Of a stretch of 46,924 nucleotides of DNA, positions 32,149 to 40,800 are shown in pieces. Every line of letters begins with the position of its first letter. Positions within the stretch are counted from its first letter, which is position 1. Below the pieces are notes generated by a model. It worked only from the letters and a program-made list of their open reading frames with translations, made no database searches and was not told the origin of the DNA. A program made the position numbers and the translations under genes. This DNA comes from Rubrivivax sp. (GTDB lineage: Bacteria; Pseudomonadota; Gammaproteobacteria; Burkholderiales; Burkholderiaceae): the NCBI GenBank assembly GCA_016790225.1, contig JAEUOZ010000066.1:1-46924 (forward strand). Direction: 5' to 3'.

Positions 32149-32168
32149 GGAACGGGCGATTCCGTTCC
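32149..32168 (-). terminator. Hairpin between LysR end and PLP operon
   Basis: GGAACGG (32149-32155) pairs perfectly with CCGTTCC (32162-32168) across a 6-nt loop. Read on the minus strand it follows the LysR stop by about 27 nt and is followed by GCCTTTGC, a weak T-rich segment. It may terminate LysR mRNA; alternatively the same repeat could be an operator for the PLP operon 85 nt further on. Confidence 0.5.
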
Positions 32169-32194
32169 CGCATGGCGCAGGCCGCGCCAGGCTT

Positions 32195-33103
32195 TCAGCC
32201 GGTGTGCAGTTCGGGCAGCCTGGCCCAGATGGCGTCGACGCGCGGTCGGCTGCGTTCGGACGTTCGATAGATCGAGATGCCGAACGGCACTTCCCATTCG
32301 CTGCCGCCAGCCGGGCACAGCCGGCCGCTGGCCAGATCCTCGGCGACCAGGCTCTCGGGCACCCAGGCCAGGCCGTGCCCGGCATGCGCCATGGCCGTCA
32401 GCGCGCTCGCCAGCGAATCCTGGTAGCGGCGCAGCAGGTGGCAGCGCCGATCCGGACGTGCCAGCAGTTCGTCGACGACGCGCCCGAAGAACGAGTCCGC
32501 GGCATAGCCGAGATAGGGCAGCGGCTGCTGGGCCGTGCCGGGCAGCGCAAACAGCGGCAGGCCTTCGGGCGTGGCGGTCGACACCGGCAGCAGGCGGTCA
32601 TCGGCCAGATGCCGCGACGGAAAGCGATCGGCATCGATCAGCAGGGGAAAACCGGGGTGCGAGAAACAGATCAGGAAATCGCACACCCCTTCGGCCAGGT
32701 TCTGCACGCAGTTGTGCATGTTGTCGGCCACCATCTGCGCATGAATCGGCCCGACGAGGGTTTCCATGCGCTTGAGCCACTGCGGGAAGAACGACACCGC
32801 AATGCTGTGCGTGGCCGAGAACAGGATCATGTTCTCGGCGCGGCGCCGCGTGGCCCGCGCATCGTCGCGTGCGCGCATCAGGTGGCGCACGGCGTCCTCG
32901 GCGGCTTCGCGAAAGGCTTCGCCTTCGCGCGTCAGACGGGAAGGAAAGGTGCTGCGGTCCACCAGCGGCGCCCCGAGCCAGCGCTCCAGCGCCTGGATGC
33001 GCCGGCTCAGTGCGGACTGCGTGATGTTGCGTTCCTCCGCGGAGCGAGAGAAGCTCTTGGTGCGCGCGAGGCTCAGGAAGTCTTCCAACCACTTCAGCTC
33101 CAT
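32195..33103 (-). CDS. LysR-family regulator of the PLP/TRAP and amidase genes
   Basis: A 302-residue LysR-type regulator. The helix-turn-helix is [47 protein letters not shown], and the effector domain follows ([22 protein letters not shown]). The ATG at 33103 is the canonical MELKWLEDF start; the frame is open to 33232 but lacks support. It belongs to a subgroup near the HypT/YjiE family. It lies between the leftward PLP-enzyme/TRAP operon and a rightward amidase, separated from them by 130 and 109 nt, and probably controls both. The effector is unknown; a sulfur compound or amide substrate is plausible. Confidence 0.92.
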   Translation of the reverse strand: MELKWLEDFLSLARTKSFSRSAEERNITQSALSRRIQALERWLGAPLVDRSTFPSRLTREGEAFREAAEDAVRHLMRARDDARATRRRAENMILFSATHSIAVSFFPQWLKRMETLVGPIHAQMVADNMHNCVQNLAEGVCDFLICFSHPGFPLLIDADRFPSRHLADDRLLPVSTATPEGLPLFALPGTAQQPLPYLGYAADSFFGRVVDELLARPDRRCHLLRRYQDSLASALTAMAHAGHGLAWVPESLVAEDLASGRLCPAGGSEWEVPFGISIYRTSERSRPRVDAIWARLPELHTG

Positions 33104-33212
33104 GCGCTTATTGTGCTGCCCGCCTGCGCGCGGGGACCGGCTCCCGGCCCCGCGGCCGGCACGAGGAACAGCCCTCGCACCGGCTGCCGTTGCAACCCCG
33201 AAGGACCGACGA

Positions 33213-34613
33213 GTGAAGCTCACCGACCTCACCCTCAGCGATCAGGCGCAGCTGCTGCGCAGCCGGCAATGCTCCAGCCGCGACATCGTCCAGGCGCACC
33301 TGGATCGCATCGGCAAGCTCGACGCGCAGCTGCACGCCTTTGTCGAGGTCTATGCCGAAGAGGCCCTGGCGCTGGCCGACGCGGCCGACCGGGCACGCTC
33401 TGCCGGCTGGCCGCTGGGCCCGCTGCACGGCCTGCCGGTGGCCGTGAAGGACCTGTGCGACATCGCGGGCCGGGTAGGCACGGCGGGGTCACGGCTGTGG
33501 GCCCGGCGCATCGCCGAGACCACCAGCGCCACGGTCGAGCGCCTGCTGGCAGCCGGCATGATCCCGCTAGGCAAGACGCACATGGTCGAGTTTGCGCTGG
33601 GCGGCTGGGGCACCAATCCGATGATGGGCACGCCCTGGAACCCCTGGGATCTGCAGCGCCAGCGTGTGCCCGGGGGGTCGTCCAGCGGCACGGCCGTCGC
33701 TGTGGCAGCGGGCCTGGCCCCGATGGGCATCGGCAGCGACACCGGCGGCTCGGTGCGCATTCCGGCGGCCTTCAACGGGCTGGTGGGCCTGAAGACCAGC
33801 TTCGGTCGCATCAGCCTGCACGGCACGGCGCTGCTCAGCTGGAGCCTGGACACCATCGGGCCGATGGGCCGTTCGGTGGACGATTGTGCGCAGGTATTGC
33901 GCGTGCTGGCCGGCGCGGATGCGCGCGATCCATCCACGCTGGCGGTGCCGGCGCTGGATCTGCCCGATGCGCTGGACGCGCGCCGCGTGCGGGGCCTGCG
34001 CATCGCGATGCCGGGCGCCGATGAACTTCCCGCCTTCATGCACCCGGCGGTGGTGGCCGCCTGGCAGGCTGCGGCCGCCTGCCTCTCGCGCCTGGGCGCG
34101 CAGGTCCTTGCGCGGCGCCTGCCGCCCTGGCACTTCGAGCTGGCCAGCGCCGTCACGGCGGTCATCGCGTCCGAAGCCTACGTGCTGCACCGCGAGGCGA
34201 TCGAGGATCCGGGCCAGCCGATCGGCGAGATCTTTCGCGAGCGCGCGCGAGCGGCGGCCCGGCTGGAGATCGGGGGCTACGCGCAGGCCCTGCGGCTCAT
34301 GGGCCAGCGCCGCCGCCTGTTTGCCGAGTGGTTTCAGGATGTGGATGCGCTGCTCCTGCCGACCGTGGCGATCCCGCCCGCGCCGCTGGACGAAATCGAC
34401 GAGCACGCCCCGGTGCCCGCCTTCCTGACCCGCCCGGCCAACTACCTCGGGCTGTGCGCGCTCTCCCTGCCGGCCGGCCTGCACGAGGGCTTGCCGCTCG
34501 GGGTGCAGATCATCGGCAAGCCGTTTGCCGAGCGCACTATCCTGGAGATCGGCAAGGCCTACCAGGAAGACACGGGCTTCCACCGCTTGCGGCCAGCGTT
34601 CGGCGACGTCTGA
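33213..34613 (+). CDS. Amidase (amidase signature family)
   Basis: A 466-residue amidase-signature enzyme hydrolysing amide bonds. The catalytic triad Ser-cisSer-Lys is visible: Lys79 in GLPVAVKDLCD, Ser156 in the GGSSSGTAVAVAAGL glycine-serine motif, and Ser180 in GIGSDTGGSVRIPAAFNGLVGLK. C-terminal PANYLGLCALSLPAG and PLGVQIIGKPFAERTILEI complete the fold. The GTG at 33213 is used, with AAGGA about 8 nt upstream; the frame is open further upstream but antisense to LysR. No GatC or GatB is nearby, so this is not GatA; a catabolic amidase acting on a small amide or N-acyl compound is more likely. It is divergent from LysR. Confidence 0.92.
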   Translation: MKLTDLTLSDQAQLLRSRQCSSRDIVQAHLDRIGKLDAQLHAFVEVYAEEALALADAADRARSAGWPLGPLHGLPVAVKDLCDIAGRVGTAGSRLWARRIAETTSATVERLLAAGMIPLGKTHMVEFALGGWGTNPMMGTPWNPWDLQRQRVPGGSSSGTAVAVAAGLAPMGIGSDTGGSVRIPAAFNGLVGLKTSFGRISLHGTALLSWSLDTIGPMGRSVDDCAQVLRVLAGADARDPSTLAVPALDLPDALDARRVRGLRIAMPGADELPAFMHPAVVAAWQAAAACLSRLGAQVLARRLPPWHFELASAVTAVIASEAYVLHREAIEDPGQPIGEIFRERARAAARLEIGGYAQALRLMGQRRRLFAEWFQDVDALLLPTVAIPPAPLDEIDEHAPVPAFLTRPANYLGLCALSLPAGLHEGLPLGVQIIGKPFAERTILEIGKAYQEDTGFHRLRPAFGDV

Positions 34614-34626
34614 CCACCCCCAGGGC

Positions 34627-34644
34627 CGGGCTGCGCCCAGCCCG
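34627..34644. terminator. Hairpin after the amidase gene
   Basis: CGGGCTG (34627-34633) pairs with CAGCCCG (34638-34644) around a 4-nt loop, 13 nt after the amidase stop and followed by a C-run rather than T's. It is a plausible terminator separating the amidase from the surface-protein operon. The other 150 nt before the next start show no convincing promoter. Confidence 0.4.
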
Positions 34645-34804
34645 CCCCCCCAGAAAGCCAACTGCATCACGAAAGACAGCCCCTTGAGGCGGCATTCATC
34701 CGCGGTTTGCCGCCCGGACCCCGTTCCTAGCATCGCCTTCGCTGCGGGTGTTCCGTGCCCGCGGCCGTGGTCTTGCCGGGGCAGGGCCGGAAACGGGTGC
34801 GCAC

Positions 34805-37800
34805 ATGCGGGATTTCGTGGGAATCGTTCGACGACTGTTGGCAGCGACGCTGTGCCTGCCGGCGCTGGCCTGGGCGGCCGATCCGCAGATCGCGTCCTTC
34901 GTGGACGACACCGATCCCGTGCCCGCGGGTTCCAGCTTCACCTACACGATCCGCGTGGACAACAACGCGGTGGATGCGGCCATCAACACGCGGCTGCGCT
35001 TGAGCGTGCCCAGCGGCGCCACCTTCCTGTCCGCCACGCCGGCCAACCAGAACTGCACGCCCACCACGCCCACACAGATCGATTGCAACCTGGGCACGCT
35101 GGGCGCCAACGGCAGCGACGTGCGCCTGATCGTGATGAGCTGGCGCGCCAACGGCCCGGGCGGCACGGCGCTCACGGCCACGGCCACGGTGACGGCCGAC
35201 AACGACAGCAACCCCGCCAACAACACGCAGAACCAGACGACGACCGTGAACGACGGGGCCAACCTCGGCCTCGTGATGAGCGATGCGCCCGATCCCGTGG
35301 TGGGCGGCTCCAACGTCAGCTACACGCTCACCGCCAGCAATGCCGGGCCCAGCGCCACGGGCAACATCGTCATCACCAGCAACCTGTCGCCGTCGACGAC
35401 CTACGAGTCGTTCTCGGGATCGGGCTGGTCCTGCACGCACGCTGCCGGCGTCGTCACCTGCAACCGCAGCGGGCCGATCGCCGCGGGCGCGGCCATTCCT
35501 CTGCTCAACATCGTGGCGCGCGTGGATACCGCGGGTGGCACGGTCACCCACAGCGCGACACTGGCCCCGGCCGCGGGCGGCGTGGTCGATCCGGATGCCA
35601 GCGACAACACGGCTGCCGTGAGCACCAGCGTGCTGCCGGGCGCCGATGTGCGCATCCAGCAGAAGAGCGTGACCTCGGCGACCCCCGCGGTGGCCGGCAG
35701 CAACGTCAGCTTCCGCATCCAGCCGCGCAACGGCGGCCCCGGCGCGGCCAGCAGCGTGACCGTCAGCGATACGCTGCCGGCCGGCTGGAGCTTCGTTTCT
35801 GCCAGCGGCAGCAACTGGAGCTGCAGTGCGGCCGGGCAGACGGTGTCGTGCACGCGCGCCACGATGCCCGCTTCGGCCACGGACGACATCGACATCGTGG
35901 CCACCGCGCCGGGCAACGGCGTGGTCGCCCCGGGCGGCAGCAGCTACACCAACACGGCGACCATCAGCTCCACGACGGCTGACCCCAACAGCGGCAACAA
36001 CAGCGGCTCGGTCAACGTGAGCGTGCTGCGCGACGGCGCCGATCTGCGCATCGACAAGTTCAAGACGCCCGATCCCGTGGCGCAGGGCTCGCCGCTCACC
36101 AGCACCATCACGGTCACCAACAACGGGCCGCGCACGGCCACCGGGCCGCTGCGCGTGGTGGAAGTGCTGACGGGCGAGAGCTATGTCAGCGCCTCCGGCA
36201 CGGGATGGAGCTGCACGCCCAGCGCCAACGTGGTGGTCTGCAACCACGCCAACGCTGGCGGCCTGGCGGTGAATGCCTCGCTGCCCGACCTGCTGATCGT
36301 CAGCACGGCCGTTGCGGCCGGCACGGTGACCAACACGGCCTGCACCGGCAGCTCCGTGCCCGCAGGCGTGGTGGGCTTCCCGGCCTCGCCGCCGCTGGAA
36401 GGCGATCCCAACCCCGGCAACGACTGCGCCACCTCCAACGCCAGCTCCACGACCGTGCAGCCGGATCTGGCCATCAGCGTCAGCACCAGCACGCCCAGCG
36501 GCGGCGACAAGACCGTCTCCACCACCGAATCTTCGGTCACCTACACGCTGGTGGTCAGCAACGCCTCGCTCGCAGCGCAGGGTGCCACCGGCGTGCGAAT
36601 CACCGATACCGTGCCCGGCTTCATCAGCGGGCGCACGACGATCAACGCGCTCGTGCCGGTGGTCTCCGGCGGCAGCAGCGCCACGTTCAGCTGCAGCGCC
36701 GCGGGTGCAGCGATCACCTGCAACCAGACCGGTGGCACGCTGGCGCAGGGCGAGACGGTGACCGTGCCCGTCACCATGAACCGCCCGCTGCTGGAGGGCA
36801 GCTTCAGCAACACCGCCTACGTCACGAATACCGTGCAGGGCGACCCCAACGGCACGAACAACAGCGCCTCGGACACGGTGGTCATCGAGGCCATCGCCGA
36901 TGTCGAGATGACGGGCAAGACGGTGACGCCGGGGGCGATCCGGGCCGGCGAGACGGCCACCTACGTGCTGTCCTTCCGCAACAACGGCCCTTCGCAGGCG
37001 CAGGCCGTGACGCTGACCGACACCCTGAGCTTCGCCCCGGGGGATGCCGGGCTCACGGTGGTATCCATCACGTCCAGCAAGGCCGGCTCCAGCTGCAGCA
37101 TCGCCGCCGGCGCACAGCTGACGCCGGCGTCCAGCAGCTTCAGCTGCAGCATCGGCGCGATGGCCAACAACGAGTCGCAGACCGTGACGCTGGTCGTGCG
37201 CCCCAATTTCCAGGCCGGCAATCCGGCGCGCAGCGTGGGCAACGTGGCCAGCCTCACCACCACCAGCGTGGAAAACCCGGCCGGCGGCGACAACGGCAAC
37301 AACAGCCGCAACGCCACGCTGAACATCACCGCAGCTTCCATCGACCTGCTGGTCAACACCACCGATGCGATCGATCCGGTGCCTTACCTCGCCGGCAATA
37401 CCTTCCTCGACTACCGGGTGCGCATCACCAACAACGGGCCGTCCTACGGCACCGGCGTGCTGGCCACCGAGACCGCCACGCCGCCGGCCGGCCGGCGCAT
37501 CCGCTTCGTGTGCGACACCACGGCCTTCGGCAGCGCCACCTGCAATGCCAGCAGCCTGTGCTCGGCCACCAACCAGACCTCGGGCTCCGGCACGCCGCTG
37601 GCCCCCTTCACCTGCAGCGTGCCTGCAGGCAGCGCCACCACCGGCCCGGCCCAGGGCGAGCTGGCGGTGGGCCAGAGCAAGGACATCTTCCTGCGCTTCG
37701 AGGTGCTGGACGTGCCCAATGCCACGGGCGATGTGTTCAACGTCAGCAGCACCGTCTCGGCCAACGAGCCCGACGGCTTCAGCGCCAACAACACCGAGGG

Positions 37801-40800
37801 CGAGGCCACCACCACGCGCCAGCGCATCGACATGCGCGTGAGCAAGGCCGCCAGCCTGCCCACGGTGACGCTGCGCCAGCCCTTCCAGTGGACGATCACG
37901 GTCACCAACAACGGCCCGGGCAACTCGCTGCAGACGGACCTGAGCGACACCCTGCCTGCCGGCACCGAAGTGACCGGCCCCATCACCTGGACGCGCACGC
38001 TGCAGCCCGGCAGCGGCAGCTGCACGCTGGCCGGACAGACCGTCAGCTGCGCGCTGGGCCAGCTGGACGGCGGCGGCAGTGCCGTCGTCACCGTGCCGGT
38101 GCGCTTCATCAGCTACCCCGCGGGCGGCGTGGCCAGCAACAGCGCGACGGTGGATACCAGCCCCGCCAGGACCGGCGCCATCGACACCCCGGGCGGCTTC
38201 AACACCGGCAATGCCACGGTGACGGTGACGCGCTCCTCGATCAGCGGCACCGTCTTCGAAGACCGCGACCGTGCGGGTGCCAACGCCGGCACGCCGCAGG
38301 CGCCTGGCACCGAGCCGCGCCTGGCCGGCGTTAGCCTGCGCCTGACCGGCACCGATGCCTACGGCAACGCGGTGGACCTGAGCACCTCGACCGACAGCAA
38401 CGGCAGCTACAGCTTCACCTCACTGGCGCCGGCCAACGGCAGCGGCTATGCGCTGACGCAGACGCAGCCGGCCACGCACATCAACGGCCCGGCCGACGTG
38501 CCCACCGCGGGCGGCCAGCAGCCCAGCGCCGGCGGCAGCTATGCGCGCGGCGGCCTGGGCGGCTCCAGCGTCTACAGCGCCATCCCGCTGGGTGCGGCCA
38601 CCGATGCTGTGAACTACCACTTCCCCGAGCTGCGCCGCGTGGCGCTGAGCGGCTTCGTCTACATCGATCTGGATGGCAACAACAGCCGCGACGCGGGCAG
38701 CGATCCGGCCATCGCCGGGGCCACCGTGCGCCTGCTGGACGCCGGCAGCCTGGCGCTGATCGCCCAGACCAGCACCGACAGCAATGGCGCCTGGAGCTTC
38801 GCCAACCTCGATCCGCTGACCGTCTACACGCTGGAGCAGCCGCTGCCCGCAGCGCCTGCGGGGCTGGTCAACGGCTCGGCGCAGGCCGGCCTGATCGGCG
38901 GCGCTGCCTGCGCCAGCGGCTGCACGGTGCAGCCCGACTCGCCGGCTGCCGGCACGGACCGCATCGCCGGCATCGACCTCTCGTCCTACCAGGACGGCAC
39001 GCTGTTCAACTTCGGCGAACGCCAGGTGGCGCTGGTCTCGGGCACGGTCTACCTGGACCGCAACCGCAACAGCAGCTGGGACGGCGCGCCCACCGATGCG
39101 CCGTTGCCGGGCGTGACCCTGGGCGTCTACGCGGGCAGCAGCTGCGCCGGTGCGCCGCTGGCCACCACGCTGAGCGACAGCAGCGGCGGCTACGCCTTTG
39201 CCGGCCTGACCGTGGGCCTGCCCTACAGCGTGTGCCAGACCCAGCCGGCGGCCTGGGCCGACGGCGGCGTCAACCCCGGCACCGCGGGCAGCAGCAGCGC
39301 GGCAAACCGCATCAGCCTCAGCGCGCTGCCGCCCGGCGGCTCTGCCGGCAACCATTTCGGCGAGCGGGCGGCCTCGCTGGCCGGTGCGGTCTACCTGGAC
39401 GCCAACCATGATGGCCAGCGCCAGGGCGGCGAGCCGCCGCTGGCGGGCGTGACGGTTCAACTCAGCGGCCTGGACATCACCGGCACCGCGTTGAGCCGCA
39501 GCACCGTGACGGAGGCCGGCGGCAACTTTGCCTTCGACGATCTGCCCGCTGCGGGCGCGGGCGGCTATGCGCTCACGCAGCAGGTGGCGCAGCCGCTGCA
39601 CGCGGGCGTGACCACGCTCAACGGCCGCACCACGGCCGGCACGCTGGCCGGCATCCCCTTGGGCACCGCCACCTCGGTGGCCACCGTGCCCAGCGCGATC
39701 CAGAGCATCGCGCTGCCAGCCGGCGGCCAGTCGACCGGCCATCTCTTCGGCGAGATCCTGCCGGTGGCCGTGCGCGGCTCGGTCTTCATCGATCTCAACA
39801 ACAACGGCGCCGCCGATGGCCCCGGCGACGCGGGCCTGGCCGGCGTGAGCATCGTGCTCAGCGGCACGGACGACACCGGCGCCGCCGTCAACCGCAGCCT
39901 GCCCAGTGCCGCCGATGGCAGCTTTGCCTTCGACAACCTGCGCCCGGGCACCTACACGCTGACCGAACCCGGCCAGCCGGCCGCCACCAGCAACGGGCTG
40001 ACCGTGCCCGGCACGGCTGGCGGCACGGCCACGCCCGTGGCCACGCTGCCCAGCGCCATCGCCGGCATCGTGCTGAGCACGCCCGGCAGCCTGTCGCTGG
40101 ACAACCGCTTTGCCGAGATCGCCAACAGCAGTGCGCTCTCGGGCCGCGTCTGGCTGGATGCCGACAACGACGGCACGGTCGGCGCCACGGAGAGCGGCAT
40201 CGCGGCGCAGACGATCGAACTCAGCGGCGTCGACAGCGGCGGCACGGCCCTCACGCGCAGCGTGCAGACCGATGCCGATGGCCGCTTCGCCTTCACGGCG
40301 CTGCCGCCCGGCGTCTACAGCCTGCGCCAGCCCTCGCAGCCGGCCGGCAGCCTGTCCGGCCGCACGCTGGCCGGTACCGGCGGCGGCACGGCCACGGCCC
40401 CGGGCCTGACGCCCAGCCTCATCAGCGGCATCACGCTGGCCGTGGGCCAGAGCCTCACCGACAACCTGTTCGGCGAGATCCCGCCGGCCCGCGTGAGCGG
40501 CCGCGTCTTCGCCGATCACAACGACAACGCACGCGCCGATGCCGGCGAGCCCGGCCTGGGCGGCGTGACGGTCCAGCTCGGCGGCACCGACGATCTCGGC
40601 CAGACCGTGACGCGCACGCTGTCCACGGCGGCCGACGGCAGCTTCAGCTTTGCCGATCTGCGGCCGGGCAACTACACGCTGACCGAGCCGCTGCAGCCGG
40701 CCGGCACCGTGAACGGCCAGACCGTGGCGGGCACGCTGGGTGGCACGGCCACGGCCGTCGGCGTCACGCCCTCGGCGATTGCCGGCATCGTGCTGCCCGT

